A stretch of DNA of 64,000 nt from Pseudomonas sp. ISL-84 (GTDB lineage Bacteria; Bacillota; Bacilli; Bacillales; Cytobacillaceae). The stretch lies in NCBI GenBank assembly GCA_018613035.1, contig JAGGRA010000029.1, positions 55,585-119,584 of the forward strand, written 5' to 3'. The position numbers and the translations under genes were made by a program. Position 1 is the first letter of the stretch. Each line of letters starts with the position of its first letter. Under the pieces are notes generated by a model. The model had not been told where the DNA came from and made no database searches. It saw only the letters and a program-made list of their open reading frames with translations. Shown piece by piece: positions 9,174-18,192 of the stretch.

Positions 9174-9623
9174 TTATAATTTTAAACCGGTTCTGCTCTT
9201 AAAGCGCCTTAATAAAATATGGCTCTCTACTCTGGTAATCCCTTCTAACCCATATAACTCTTTATTAATAAAGGATTCCAGGCTTGGAAAATCATTTACC
9301 AGAACATGCATATGCAGGGTACTCGGTCCTGTCATTTGATAACAGCTGGCAACTTGTGGATTATTCGCTAATGTCTCGGCGACTTTAACTAAATGTGCAG
9401 GCTCACAATCTACCTCGAAAAACGCAGAAACACTTTTACCTACTGAATCAGAGTTTATGACAACACTAAATTTTTCAATGATTCCTTTTTGAATCATTTG
9501 ATTCACGCGCTCCCTGACAGCAACACGGGAAATCCCCAGTTCTTTTCCAATGTCTACATAAGACATTCTTCCATTATCGGAAAGCAGCTCAAGAATTGTT
9601 TTATCAACCTGATCAATTTTCAT
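9174..9623 (-). CDS. Lrp/AsnC family transcriptional regulator
   Basis: About 149 residues from the ATG at 9623; a start at 9659 is also open but lacks a ribosome binding site. The N-terminal winged helix-turn-helix (MKIDQVDKTILELLSDNGR, then GKELGISRVAVRERV) is followed by the RAM ligand-binding and oligomerisation domain. These proteins sense amino acids or related small molecules and bind as octamers or dimers. B. subtilis ywrC, next to ywrD and the chromate pair, encodes a protein of this family, so this may be the cognate regulator of the ggt/chr/tct block; no binding experiment can be inferred from sequence. Confidence 0.93.
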   Translation of the reverse strand: MKIDQVDKTILELLSDNGRMSYVDIGKELGISRVAVRERVNQMIQKGIIEKFSVVINSDSVGKSVSAFFEVDCEPAHLVKVAETLANNPQVASCYQMTGPSTLHMHVLVNDFPSLESFINKELYGLEGITRVESHILLRRFKSRTGLKL

Positions 9624-9854
9624 CTTTTCACCACTCAAAACGAAATTATATAAACTCATTTTATTACTTTTGTAAATACATCACAACGCAAATAGCTGCT
9701 CCTCAGGAAGCAGACATCCAGCCATCATCTTATCAATCAATCGTTTGATTGAAGATTATGTCCAAAATTATTACCTGATTATTTGAGTGTCTCTATTCCC
9801 GATGGTAATACGAGAAATGTCTCTAAAGAGAATGTCTTTAAAAAATCTATTCAC

Positions 9855-10094
9855 TTATTTCCAAACACTTTTTCTAGAACTTGGCCTCATTTTTTGGGCG
9901 TACCAGAAACCTACTGTAAGTGAAAACGCATCTGCCACAATAAGTCCTAGTGTATCCGTATAACCTTTATAAACGGAAGCTGCAATAAGTCCCACTGTCA
10001 ATACAAGGCCAACTACACGATTGTAGCTCACTCTTGTAAAAAGCAATACAAGCAGACCGGGAAGCAACAGGGCTAACAGGTATTTTAATGCCAA
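9855..10094 (-). CDS. csbA: CsbA-like small membrane protein (DUF2198)
   Basis: A 79-residue, two- to three-helix membrane protein starting at TTG (10094) with GAAGGTG seven bases upstream. The stretch LLVLLFTRVSYNRVVGLVLT and the following SVYKGYTDTLGLIVADAFSL match the CsbA family, whose B. subtilis member is a SigB-controlled stress protein of unknown function. In B. subtilis csbA precedes uvrB-uvrA; here the next genes downstream are the Lrp, SulP and tct genes, so the csbA-uvr linkage is interrupted at least within this window. I did not find a convincing SigB promoter directly upstream. Confidence 0.88.
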   Translation of the reverse strand: MALKYLLALLLPGLLVLLFTRVSYNRVVGLVLTVGLIAASVYKGYTDTLGLIVADAFSLTVGFWYAQKMRPSSRKSVWK

Positions 10095-10278
10095 TTGATT
10101 ACACCTTCTTTTCAGATTTGTTCACAAAACGGTCAAGGTCATTGTCATAACAATAGAATAGCTTTTCAATCCGTTATGTACAAGTCTTTTCTTATTAATA
10201 TGTGTTTTCATCATAAGGGGTAAATCCGGCAAACCAGCACATAATAAGGAAAAAGAATTTCTGAAGGAGGAATAAAGC

Positions 10279-10554
10279 ATGGCAAGAAGAAAGCGCCGGC
10301 CCCTTGTACCGGAGTCCAGGGCAGCACTGTACCAGCTGAAAAATCAAGTAATGGCAAACCAGGGATACCAGGTTGACCGGGATAATCCCGATGGTGTGAA
10401 ATATGAAGTAGCTGAAGAAGTTGGAGTCCCTATGCAGCATGGATATAATGGCCGTTTGACTTCCAAACAGGCTGGAACAGTTGGCGGAAAAATTGGCGGT
10501 AACATGGTGAAGGAGCTTGTACGCTTGGCGCAGGAGCGGATGAAGGAAAAATAA
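10279..10554 (+). CDS. Alpha/beta-type small acid-soluble spore protein
   Basis: A 91-residue protein with an AAGGAGGA ribosome binding site. It has the SASP pattern: KYEVAEEVGV, the germination-protease cleavage region (cut after the glutamate), and the conserved C-terminal block SKQAGTVGGKIGGNMVKELV. Such proteins coat DNA in the forespore, changing its conformation and protecting it from UV and heat, and are degraded at germination. The N-terminus MARRKRRPLVPESR is more basic and longer than the major SASPs, pointing to a minor type. A CATAATA element at 10240-10246 could be a SigG -10 box, but no clear -35 accompanies it. It lies apart from any operon. Confidence 0.95.
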   Translation: MARRKRRPLVPESRAALYQLKNQVMANQGYQVDRDNPDGVKYEVAEEVGVPMQHGYNGRLTSKQAGTVGGKIGGNMVKELVRLAQERMKEK

Positions 10555-10627
10555 GAACTTGTGGAAATTTTTTATTAATGCTGTTTTTGCAAAGTTTGTT
10601 GCTTACAAACTAGTTTTAATTACTGAG

Positions 10628-10860
10628 TTGATTGGAGTGGAAGGCACTTGATCCTCGAAAATGCATTCGCATTTTCTTACGACGAGGTGCTAATTCGAGG
10701 AAGCTTATTCAATGTCCTGCGGGAAGAGAGGGAGCGGGAGACCCCGCAGGCGTGAAACGCCGAGGAGCTCTGTTCCTCCCCGCGGGTTCGTTGCGTGACT
10801 GGAGCGGAAATCAACGGGCAAGTTTATAGTCCAAAAACAACAATCTATACGAAAAGAGCC
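10628..10860 (+). repeat. Dispersed Bacillus-type GC-rich repeat, copy 1
   Basis: Starts with TTGATTGGAGTGGAAGG and ends with GGAGCGGAAATCAAC (10801-10815), followed by a short tail ending in AAAAGAGCC (10852-10860). The interior carries CCTGCGGGA, GAGACCCCGCAGG and GCCGAGGAG blocks that can pair with one another. The same blocks in the same order occur inverted at 59871-60078. It is far richer in GC than its surroundings and interrupts a gene-free stretch between the SASP and EamA genes. Its role is unknown; I regard it as a non-coding mobile or structured element. Confidence 0.85.
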
Positions 10861-10943
10861 ATTAGAAAAGATTCCTTATTAAAATGAAACCAGGATTAAT
10901 ATACGTTAAATAGAAGAGCTATCCCCCCTCCTGGATAGCTCTA

Positions 10944-11846
10944 CTATTTCGCAGCGACTGCCCCATGTTCAGCATGGCTGTCTTTTACATGAATAACCAG
11001 TACCCCTATCAGTGCGACCACACCGCCAGCAATTGATAGTACAGCCGGGATTTCCCCAAGCCAAATCCAAGCGATGACAAATGCCAGAGCTGGTGTGAGA
11101 TACAATGAGCTTGTCGCTTCGGAAGCCCCTCCCTTTGAAGCGAGAAATGCCAGAGCAATATAAGGAATGACCGTTGGAAAAAGCCCCAGATAGACGGCAC
11201 TGAGAGTAGATTCAGCTGAAGCCTGGAGAATTTCCCCTCCCAGTCCCGGAAGATAAATCAGCATTAGGATTGTTCCTGCCCAAATGGTATAAGCTGTAAA
11301 GGCTAGGAATCCGTATTTGTTGAAGTATTTCGTCTGCAATACGAAATAGACACTTTCTGAAACGGAAGCAAGCAAGACGAACAGTATTCCTGTTTGAATT
11401 TCAAAACCATCCCCTGTGCCCATTGAAATAAGGGCCACGCCAGCAAAGCTGATGGCGGACCCCAGCCACCGGACCCATCCAAAACGCTCACCTAAAAATA
11501 GCGCCGCCAATGCGGCCGAAAAGACCGGAGTCAACGATACGATTAGACTGGCCGGTCCGGCGCTGACTGTTTGTTCCCCGATATTAAGAGCTGTATGGTA
11601 AACAGTAAAACCAAGAAATCCGAGTATGAAAATAGCAGGAAGATCTCTAACATCAGGAAGGCGCATTCTTGTCACAAAAGCAAACACTGCCAAAGCTGCC
11701 GAGCCAATCAGGAGCCTTAACAGGGCAAGATGCTCCGGCGAGTATGATTGCATCCCTGCCCGGATCCCCGGGAACGCAGAAGCCCAAAGCAATATAATGG
11801 AACAGTGTGCCCCGATAATCATTAGCTTTTTAGCATTCACGTCCAT
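10944..11846 (-). CDS. EamA/DMT family transporter
   Basis: About 300 residues with ten hydrophobic helices arranged as two EamA repeats, the drug/metabolite exporter fold. The first repeat begins at LLWASAFPGIRAGM and the second around residue 150. The ATG at 11846 is directly against a GGGGGA tract; a GTG two codons in (11840) has better spacing. The gene is divergent from a MocR-type regulator 122 bases away, a common pairing in bacilli in which the regulator controls its neighbour. Substrate is probably an amino acid, a vitamin B6-related compound or a metabolite by-product (inference from this pairing). Confidence 0.93.
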   Translation of the reverse strand: MDVNAKKLMIIGAHCSIILLWASAFPGIRAGMQSYSPEHLALLRLLIGSAALAVFAFVTRMRLPDVRDLPAIFILGFLGFTVYHTALNIGEQTVSAGPASLIVSLTPVFSAALAALFLGERFGWVRWLGSAISFAGVALISMGTGDGFEIQTGILFVLLASVSESVYFVLQTKYFNKYGFLAFTAYTIWAGTILMLIYLPGLGGEILQASAESTLSAVYLGLFPTVIPYIALAFLASKGGASEATSSLYLTPALAFVIAWIWLGEIPAVLSIAGGVVALIGVLVIHVKDSHAEHGAVAAK

Positions 11847-11968
11847 TCCCCCTTCCTAAATCACCAGCCATTGATTGTGTTGCTTTTCATGATAGTCAAT
11901 AACTGCTACAATGTCTTCAACCAATAAGGAATGAATTTTACCAGCCAATTTTAATAAAGGCGGTTATA

Positions 11969-13396
11969 GTGATGAATGCAGAGCGTATGCCTAAATACCA
12001 GCAAATTGTCGAAAGTATTAAAGACAAGATTTCCAACGGCGAGTGGCCAATTGGAAGCAAAATTCCGAGCCAGCGGAAGCTTGCAGAAGAGTTTGGTGTA
12101 AATAGAAGTACCATTATTACAGCGCTTGAAGAACTTGCTGCAGACGGGTTAATAGAAGGGAAAACTGGCGTTGGCACAAGAGTCATCAATAATACCTGGA
12201 CGCTGCTTGCCGCCAGACAGCCGACCAATTGGAATGAGTATGTTCACACTGGTGTTCATAAGCCAAGTGAGCAAATCGTCCAGGAAATTAACGACACTGA
12301 ATCTGACCTTAGCTTTATCCAGCTGAGCAAAGGGGAATTGTCACCGGAGATCTTTCCGGTTGAAACCATGAAAAAGGTACTTAATGAAACTGCAGAAGAA
12401 TTGGGTGTGCTGGGCTATGAGGAACCAAAGGGATATCTGCCATTGCGGCAGGCCGTCAGTGATTATTTGGCAACAGCGGGAATCAGTATTTCCCCTTCTT
12501 CCATTCTCATTGTTTCCGGAGGCTTGCAGGCCCTGCAGCTTGTCTCGTTAGGCCTTTTGCAAAGAGGCTCGCCTGTTTTTCTCGAAAAGCCCTCCTACTT
12601 ATACTCTCTTCAGCTTTTCCGTTCAGCCGGCATGGACTTAAAAGGGCTGCCAATGGATCATGAGGGCGTTTTGCCGGAGAGTATTTCCCTTAAGAAATAT
12701 GAAAAAGGGAAATCCATTCTTTATACGATTCCCTGCTATCACAATCCTACCGGGATTCTAATGTCTGAGAAAAGGCGGCAGGAACTGCTTCAAGCCTGCG
12801 GGAGTGAGCAGCTTCCCATCGTTGAGGATGATATATATCGCGAGCTTTGGCTTGATGAGCCGCCTCCTCCCCCTCTGAAAGCAATGGACAAAAATGGTCA
12901 GGTGCTTTATATGGGGAGCTTATCGAAAACTTTAAGCCCAGGACTGCGGATCGGTTGGGTGGCGGCACCTGAACCCGTTATTGACCGTTTAGCCGATTTA
13001 AAAATGCAAACCGACTACGGATCGAGTTCTCTTTCGCAAAGGGTGGCTGCCAAATGGCTGTCGAGCGGTCTGTATCAGAGGCATATGGAGGCAGTCCGAG
13101 AGCAGTTGAGAAACCGGCGCGGGGCAGCCCTGCAAGCAATGGACACTCACTTATCCGGTCTGGCGGAATGGAACTGTCCTGAAGGCGGTTTTTTCATCTG
13201 GCTCAAGGTTCCGTCGGATATTCCGATCCGAACATTGTACGGAAAGACTTTTTCCAAAAAAGTACTGATTAATCCTGGAAGCATATACAGTGATGGACCT
13301 AACCGCTACATACGGATTTCTTTTGCGTATGCTCCTTTGGAGGAACTGAAAGAAGGCATTCGTATATTAGGAGAGCAGATTAGAAAATTTCTATGA
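11969..13396 (+). CDS. MocR-type regulator: GntR helix-turn-helix fused to aminotransferase-like domain
   Basis: A 475-residue fusion. Residues 1-75 are a GntR winged helix (QRKLAEEFGVNRSTIITALE), followed by a linker and a fold-type I aminotransferase-like domain. The PLP-binding lysine is in GSLSKTLSPGLRIGW (about residue 320), and EDDIYREL near residue 288 carries the conserved aspartate. MocR proteins use PLP and amino compounds as signals rather than as an enzyme reaction. The start is GTG at 11969 or ATG at 11972; AAGG lies upstream. It is divergent from the EamA exporter, which it probably controls, and is followed by its own terminator. Confidence 0.94.
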   Translation: MMNAERMPKYQQIVESIKDKISNGEWPIGSKIPSQRKLAEEFGVNRSTIITALEELAADGLIEGKTGVGTRVINNTWTLLAARQPTNWNEYVHTGVHKPSEQIVQEINDTESDLSFIQLSKGELSPEIFPVETMKKVLNETAEELGVLGYEEPKGYLPLRQAVSDYLATAGISISPSSILIVSGGLQALQLVSLGLLQRGSPVFLEKPSYLYSLQLFRSAGMDLKGLPMDHEGVLPESISLKKYEKGKSILYTIPCYHNPTGILMSEKRRQELLQACGSEQLPIVEDDIYRELWLDEPPPPPLKAMDKNGQVLYMGSLSKTLSPGLRIGWVAAPEPVIDRLADLKMQTDYGSSSLSQRVAAKWLSSGLYQRHMEAVREQLRNRRGAALQAMDTHLSGLAEWNCPEGGFFIWLKVPSDIPIRTLYGKTFSKKVLINPGSIYSDGPNRYIRISFAYAPLEELKEGIRILGEQIRKFL

Positions 13397-13399
13397 AAA

Positions 13400-13431
13400 A
13401 GGTACCTAATCCGGTATCTTTTTTTATTTTT
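13400..13431 (+). terminator. Intrinsic terminator of the MocR gene
   Basis: AGGTACC and GGTATCT form a seven-base stem with one G-T pair, followed by a long run of T residues. It directly follows the MocR stop codon. Confidence 0.8.
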
Positions 13432-13528
13432 ACGAGCTAATAAGGTGAAATTTATCCTATATGTCAAACAGAATAAGTCATGTATAATAATGGAAAAGTG
13501 CCAATTTTCAAAAAGGAGGGATGAAAAA

Positions 13529-14944
13529 ATGATCATGACCCAAAACCACGCTGATCTGTTTGCCGATAAGGTAGAAGCGAGGAATTTACAGCTGGCCATT
13601 CAGCACTCAAGCGATATTATTTCGCGAGTCACAAAAGAGGGAATTGCTTTATATGTCTCTCCCTCCTGTTTGCTGATGCTTGGCTATACGCAGCAGGAGT
13701 TTTATAAAAGCAGCCTTTATACATATTGCCACCCAAGTGACCGGGACCTTTTGCGGGAGGCTTTTGCTGAGCTCGATTTGCTTCCCAATAAACGGGTAAC
13801 CTTTCGCTTCAGGCATCATGAGGGCCATTATTTATGGCTGGAAGCGAATTTTTCCGTTATTAATGAAGATAAGGAAATGATGTGCATTATCAGAGATATG
13901 ACACAGCGGATTATCATGGAAGAGGAGATTCTTGAAACACAGGAAAAGTACCGTTTTCTTGTTGAGTATTCTAAAGATACGATCGGAATGGTGACGCAAA
14001 AGGGCATTTGGACTTATATCAATAATGAAGGCAAGAAGCTCTTTGGATTCACCAGCATCAAAGAAATGATCGGCACCTCCCTCCACGACTACACTCCCCC
14101 TTCCGAACATTCCACCCTTGATGACTTTTTACTGACAAAACAAAGTGTGAATTTCGAGCTGAACTTGATCCGGACAGATAGTCAAACGAGAAAGGCTGAA
14201 GTCCAGCTGATTCCGACCACTTTTAAAAATAGAAAGGTTTACCAGATTATTATTAAGGACGTGACAGGCCAGAAGAAGACAGAAGAAAAACTGCAAAATG
14301 CAGAAAAGCTTTCGGTTGTAGGCCAGCTGGCAGCTGGTATCGCTCATGAAATCCGTAATCCGCTCACAGCGATAAAGGGATTTACACAGCTTTTAAATGA
14401 AGAAAGGCAAGGCGATTTTGCAGATGTCATCCTCAATGAACTGGAACGAATTGAAGATATCGTAAATGATTTGCTTGTTCTCGCCAAACCGCAAATTACC
14501 GAAATGGAAGAAACGAACCTGATTACGGTTGTGAAAAGTGTCATTACGCTTCTAAATAGCCAGGCGGTTATGGGAAACATTATGATAGAATTCACGCAAG
14601 CACAGTGCAGCTTTAATGTGAAATGCGAGAAGGATAAAATCAAACAGGTTCTTATAAATGTGATTAAGAACTCGATTGAAGCGATGCCTATGGGCGGAAA
14701 AATTAACGTTGATATCCGGCAGGACAACAACTTTGTCATCATCAGCGTTGAAGATGAAGGCATCGGAATTCCTGAAGATCGCCTCGCCAAATTGGGGGAG
14801 CCATTCTACAGCACGAAGGAAAAAGGGACAGGCCTTGGCATTATGATCTGTAAAAAGATTATAAAAAACCATGGCGGAAACCTTTATATTCACAGCAAGG
14901 AAAATGAAGGCACAACGGTGAGGATTACGCTTCCGCTTGTATAA
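13529..14944 (+). CDS. PAS domain sensor histidine kinase (sporulation-kinase-like)
   Basis: A 471-residue cytoplasmic kinase from the ATG at 13529, eight bases after AAGGAGGG. Two PAS domains (about 20-140 and 145-255) precede a HisKA domain with the H-box AAGIAHEIRNPLTAIKG (phosphorylated His at about 273) and a HATPase domain with N-box LINVIKNSIEAM, G1 box DEGIGIPED and G2 box GTGLGIMI. No transmembrane segments are visible. The layout and the H-box match the Kin-type kinases that feed the Spo0F-Spo0B-Spo0A phosphorelay. No response regulator gene is adjacent, as is usual for these orphan kinases, so a role in sporulation initiation is likely but inferred. Confidence 0.93.
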   Translation: MIMTQNHADLFADKVEARNLQLAIQHSSDIISRVTKEGIALYVSPSCLLMLGYTQQEFYKSSLYTYCHPSDRDLLREAFAELDLLPNKRVTFRFRHHEGHYLWLEANFSVINEDKEMMCIIRDMTQRIIMEEEILETQEKYRFLVEYSKDTIGMVTQKGIWTYINNEGKKLFGFTSIKEMIGTSLHDYTPPSEHSTLDDFLLTKQSVNFELNLIRTDSQTRKAEVQLIPTTFKNRKVYQIIIKDVTGQKKTEEKLQNAEKLSVVGQLAAGIAHEIRNPLTAIKGFTQLLNEERQGDFADVILNELERIEDIVNDLLVLAKPQITEMEETNLITVVKSVITLLNSQAVMGNIMIEFTQAQCSFNVKCEKDKIKQVLINVIKNSIEAMPMGGKINVDIRQDNNFVIISVEDEGIGIPEDRLAKLGEPFYSTKEKGTGLGIMICKKIIKNHGGNLYIHSKENEGTTVRITLPLV

Positions 14945-14958
14945 TAGGGATGAAAAAT

Positions 14959-14983
14959 AGAAGCCAGAGTTTTTCTGGCTTCT
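14959..14983. terminator. Bidirectional terminator between kinase and NRDE genes
   Basis: A perfect ten-base stem, AGAAGCCAGA with TCTGGCTTCT, between two convergent genes. On the minus strand the stem is followed by ATTTTT. Confidence 0.85.
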
Positions 14984-15738
14984 TAGTATTGGATCGTAAA
15001 TTCCTGCTCTTCCTGACTGCCGCCAGCATAAACCCGTTCCTTGTAGAAAATTTCGGCATCTGACATCAGCATGACCGTTGAGCTTCTTGTTCCATACCCT
15101 TCACTTTTAATAAACATCGGCGACAGGATGCGTTCCCACTCAAGGGAAACGCCTGTTTTGGGAAGAAATTCGTCGGGTGCAGGATCAGCATGTTGCAGAA
15201 GAGTGAATAGTTCTTCAGTTAAGCTGTTATCGGAGGTTTCCATTCGTTCAGCAAGACCCTCCTTCCCTCTTTTCACCTTTGGCCACTCGGTATTTAGCAC
15301 ATGATTGCTGACTCCGTATATCCCCGGCTCCAGCTTCTCCATTTTGTTTTCAACATTTGAGTAATAGTAAAGCTCATCCGCGTTGCCGGCAAGCAGATTA
15401 TAGCTGGGGTACTGCTCGCGGTTACCTGCTGCTTTTTTCATAAATTCCTCAGGCTTGCCATTGCCTTTTAAAAAGCCGGCCACGAGCTCTCCTCTTGACC
15501 GCTTCCCATCTGTTACTTCGTTTGGATCACGGTAATTAGTCAAGGCAGCGAACCTTCCATCCTTCGCCACACCCATCCATGTGCCCATTTTCTTTAAGTC
15601 CCGTCCGGCCAGGATATTCGGATGATCTTCCCAGAAATGTGCCGGGGCAGTCGGCCGCTCGTAGAACTCATCCCGATTAGCTGCAACCACAAGCTTATAC
15701 TTTGGATGCACCTTGTATGCAAATAGAATTAAACACAT
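14983..15738 (-). CDS. NRDE (TANGO2-like) family protein
   Basis: A 251-residue protein starting MCLILFAYKVHP, with cysteine at position 2, then AANRDEFYERPTAP, which carries the family-naming Asn-Arg-Asp-Glu motif, and GTWMGVAKDGRFAALTNYRDP. The family resembles Ntn hydrolases, with the N-terminal cysteine as a candidate nucleophile, and its eukaryotic members (TANGO2) are linked to lipid or heme handling. The bacterial reaction is not known. It is monocistronic, convergent with the histidine kinase gene. The ribosome binding site is weak, but the conserved N-terminal MC fixes the start. Confidence 0.92.
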   Translation of the reverse strand: MCLILFAYKVHPKYKLVVAANRDEFYERPTAPAHFWEDHPNILAGRDLKKMGTWMGVAKDGRFAALTNYRDPNEVTDGKRSRGELVAGFLKGNGKPEEFMKKAAGNREQYPSYNLLAGNADELYYYSNVENKMEKLEPGIYGVSNHVLNTEWPKVKRGKEGLAERMETSDNSLTEELFTLLQHADPAPDEFLPKTGVSLEWERILSPMFIKSEGYGTRSSTVMLMSDAEIFYKERVYAGGSQEEQEFTIQY

Positions 15739-15844
15739 GAACGATCACTGCTTTCGTTTTTGTTTTATTGTACCTTTTGGGAAGGGAAGAGTAAAAAGCG
15801 GGGTTGATAAAGGGACCCGTACAAAGCATAAATTTCTCTTCATG

Positions 15845-15879
15845 AAAAAAGCCCCTTTTCAGAAATCAAAAAGGAGCTT
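15845..15879 (-). terminator. Intrinsic terminator of the AI-2E family gene
   Basis: AAGCTCCTTTT and AAAAGGGGCTT (minus strand) form an eleven-base stem with one wobble pair, followed by TTTTTC. Confidence 0.88.
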
Positions 15880-15890
15880 CCAAAATTTCT

Positions 15891-16991
15891 TTATGTTACA
15901 GCCACTTCCTTAGCCGTTTTCCTGGCTCTTAAAAACCGGACTGTGTTTAGAACAATCGTTTTGGTAACAGCATAGGTAGGGATCGCTAAGATCATGCCGA
16001 GAATGCCGGCCAGATTGCCCGCGACCAGCAATAGAATAATAATAGTGGCTGGATGTGTGTTCAAGGTTTTTCCCAGAATAAGCGGGGAAAGCACGTTCCC
16101 TTCAATCTGCTGTGCAATCACAATGACCACCACAACGAGCAAGGCTTTTGTCGGGGAGTCGAAAAGGGCAACGATAACCGCAGGTGCTCCGCCAAGAAAC
16201 GGCCCGACATACGGGATGATATTCGTTATGGCCACTATGAGCGCCATAACGAGTGCATACGGCAGATCAATGATTAAGTAGCCGATGAAAGATAATGTTC
16301 CGACAAACAAGGCGACTGTAATCTGTCCCTGGATGTAGGAAGATAGGGTCTCAGCTGTTTCCTTTAAAGTCTTAACACCTTCTGCCCGATAAGAAGTGGG
16401 GATAAATTTCGAAACAGCCGCAGGGAACTTATCGCCGTCTTTAAACATGTAAAACAGCAGGAACGGCACGGTTACAATGGTGATTGCAATATTTGTAACC
16501 AAGCTGACAATTCCGGCAACCCCTTCCGTTACACGGCTTGGCAGCGTATTGGCATAATCCATAATCCGTGCTTCAATTTCTTGAATCGATATGTAATCCT
16601 GTGCCATAAACCACTTAAACTGATCAGAATCAGCCATCGAATTAATAAATTCACGGGTTGTACTGGCATATCCTGGCAGATCATTGAATAATTCGGTCAC
16701 CTGCCTGCTAATAAGCGGAGCCAGGTTACCAATTACGAGAACGACAAGCCCAATTACCGCTGCATATATGATCAAAATGGCAGCCGTCCTTGGAACCTTG
16801 TACCGCTGAAGCAATTTTACAAGCGGATTTAATAAGAAATACAAAAATCCTGAAATAATGATCGGAAAAAATAATGTGGATACAAAAATGCCGACCGGTT
16901 CAAACAGGAAGGAAATTTTTGTTGATACATAGATGATTGTTAAAATAATAAGCAATTGCAAAGTCCAGTACTGCAGTTTTTTCTTTGCCAC
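15891..16991 (-). CDS. AI-2E family transporter (PerM/YueF-like permease)
   Basis: A 366-residue membrane protein with about eight helices and a large soluble region after the third helix (about 95-150), the pattern of the AI-2E transporter family. FPIIISGFLYFLLNPLVKLL near residue 45 and the ITNIIPYVGPFLGGAPAVIV stretch near residue 255 are typical. The start is GTG at 16991 with AAAGGTG upstream. Members export autoinducer-2, act as Na+/H+ antiporters, or have no known substrate; which applies cannot be read from sequence. It has its own terminator. Confidence 0.93.
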   Translation of the reverse strand: MAKKKLQYWTLQLLIILTIIYVSTKISFLFEPVGIFVSTLFFPIIISGFLYFLLNPLVKLLQRYKVPRTAAILIIYAAVIGLVVLVIGNLAPLISRQVTELFNDLPGYASTTREFINSMADSDQFKWFMAQDYISIQEIEARIMDYANTLPSRVTEGVAGIVSLVTNIAITIVTVPFLLFYMFKDGDKFPAAVSKFIPTSYRAEGVKTLKETAETLSSYIQGQITVALFVGTLSFIGYLIIDLPYALVMALIVAITNIIPYVGPFLGGAPAVIVALFDSPTKALLVVVVIVIAQQIEGNVLSPLILGKTLNTHPATIIILLLVAGNLAGILGMILAIPTYAVTKTIVLNTVRFLRARKTAKEVAVT

Positions 16992-17141
16992 AATGTCACC
17001 TTTTTTCCTTGTTTGGATAAGTAAAGAATACCATATTGAGGTTAAATTCTACTATTATGAAGTTGGTTTCTATATGTTCTATACGAACAGCATTTCTAAA
17101 AGGTTTCAGAAATAGACTAAAAAACACCAGTCACTTCCCAT

Positions 17142-17172
17142 AAAAAACAGCGCCTGCTTGTCGCAGACGCTG
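17142..17172 (-). terminator. Intrinsic terminator of the acidic lipoprotein gene
   Basis: CAGCGTCTGC and GCAGGCGCTG (minus strand) pair over ten bases with one wobble and are followed by six T residues. Confidence 0.88.
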
Positions 17173-17184
17173 GCCTCCAGCTAA

Positions 17185-17514
17185 TTATTGTCCTTCTTCC
17201 TCACTTGAATTATCTTCTTCAAGATTCAGGTTTTCCTCTTCAACTTCTGATCCATCTTTCTCGACTTCCGCTTCCTCAACTGAATCGGCATTCATGTCCT
17301 TGTCTTCTTCCTGATCTAAGTCTCCAACATTATCTGTAGAGTCTTCAGAGTTGGTTTTTTCTGTGTTAGTGTTGGTTTCCTCTTTATTTTGGTTTTCTAC
17401 CTCAATTTCTTCAGTTGCTGGCTCTTCCGTATCCTCTTGGGCACCTTCCGCACAGCCGCCCAATATTAAGCCTGCTCCTAACGGAAGTGCCAGAAGGAAA
17501 TTTTTCTTTTTCAT
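17185..17514 (-). CDS. Hypothetical acidic, low-complexity lipoprotein
   Basis: A 109-residue protein with a lipoprotein signal ending at LGAGLILGGCAEG; the cysteine at 21 would be the lipid anchor. The mature part is almost entirely Glu, Asp, Asn, Ser and Thr and should be unfolded and strongly negatively charged at the outer face of the membrane. The ribosome binding site GGAGAGG is good and a strong terminator follows, so it is a real gene. I do not recognise a family. Possible roles such as cation binding or a surface spacer are speculation. Confidence 0.75.
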   Translation of the reverse strand: MKKKNFLLALPLGAGLILGGCAEGAQEDTEEPATEEIEVENQNKEETNTNTEKTNSEDSTDNVGDLDQEEDKDMNADSVEEAEVEKDGSEVEEENLNLEEDNSSEEEGQ

Positions 17515-17572
17515 CTCATATCCTCTCCTTCGTTAGTGTTGTGGCTATATTGGTTTTGCTGCCTGAACAATT

Positions 17573-18115
17573 TTATCTCACTACATACATATCAGTGTTT
17601 AATGAATGAGACTCGGTAAAGTTTCGTTCGATTTCTGATCTTTGCTCTTCGTCTACTTCAACCATTAAAAGGATATTGCCATCCTTCACATATCTTTCGT
17701 ACTCTTTTGCATCCTCTTCCGGTATTCCTGCACCTGTCAGCGCACCGACAATTCCGCCGCCAGTAGCTCCAATTGCTGCACCGCTTAATGTTGTCGCCAA
17801 CGGACCAGCTGCGGCAAGTACTCCAATTCCCGGGATTGTTAGAAGGCCGACTTCGGCAATCAAGCCAACGATTCCACCTAGTACCCCGCCAGTTCCGGCG
17901 CCGATTCCAGCACCCTTGCCGGCATTTTTTCCTCGGCCCGAACTTTCATCCAAAACATCTACATCTGTTCTTTCCTCAATTTCATTAATTTCATCATCAT
18001 TTTTGGCAAGAACTGAAATATGTTCGGTATTAAAACCCGACTCTTTTAGTCTTTCAATTGCAGCAACTGCTTCTTCCGAGTTTCTAAATACTCCACCAAC
18101 CATTGTTTTTTCCAT
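17573..18115 (-). CDS. General stress protein of the GSP17M/YflT family with glycine-zipper segment
   Basis: A 180-residue protein. Residues 1-55 (KTMVGGVFRNSEEAVAAIER, then LKESGFNTEHISVLAKNDD) match the general stress protein 17M-type domain. The middle, residues 62-130, is a glycine-rich zipper (GKGAGIGAGTGGVLGGIVG and similar) that could insert into or line a membrane. The C-terminus returns to an alpha/beta character. The ribosome binding site AAGGAGG is strong. A SigB-type promoter lies about 80 bases upstream (18193-18217), which fits membership of the general stress regulon. Biochemical function is unknown. Confidence 0.88.
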   Translation of the reverse strand: MEKTMVGGVFRNSEEAVAAIERLKESGFNTEHISVLAKNDDEINEIEERTDVDVLDESSGRGKNAGKGAGIGAGTGGVLGGIVGLIAEVGLLTIPGIGVLAAAGPLATTLSGAAIGATGGGIVGALTGAGIPEEDAKEYERYVKDGNILLMVEVDEEQRSEIERNFTESHSLNTDMYVVR

Positions 18116-18192
18116 TTTAAAATCCTCCTTATTTGTGTACTATTTTTCAACCTCAATTATCTTTTAGCCTTTTTTATCGCTACATTTATCCC

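Noticed and set aside
9855..10200. SigB promoter for csbA
   Set aside because: B. subtilis csbA is SigB-controlled, but no GTTT/GGGTAT pair with proper spacing is visible upstream of the TTG start here.
10632..10829. Open frame inside dispersed repeat copy 1
   Set aside because: The element is a GC-rich repeat with an inverted partner that does not preserve the frame; the protein is low-complexity Arg/Gly and has no start signal.
17676..18167. 163-codon plus-strand open frame rich in proline, alanine and serine
   Set aside because: It is the antisense image of the glycine-zipper stress protein gene.
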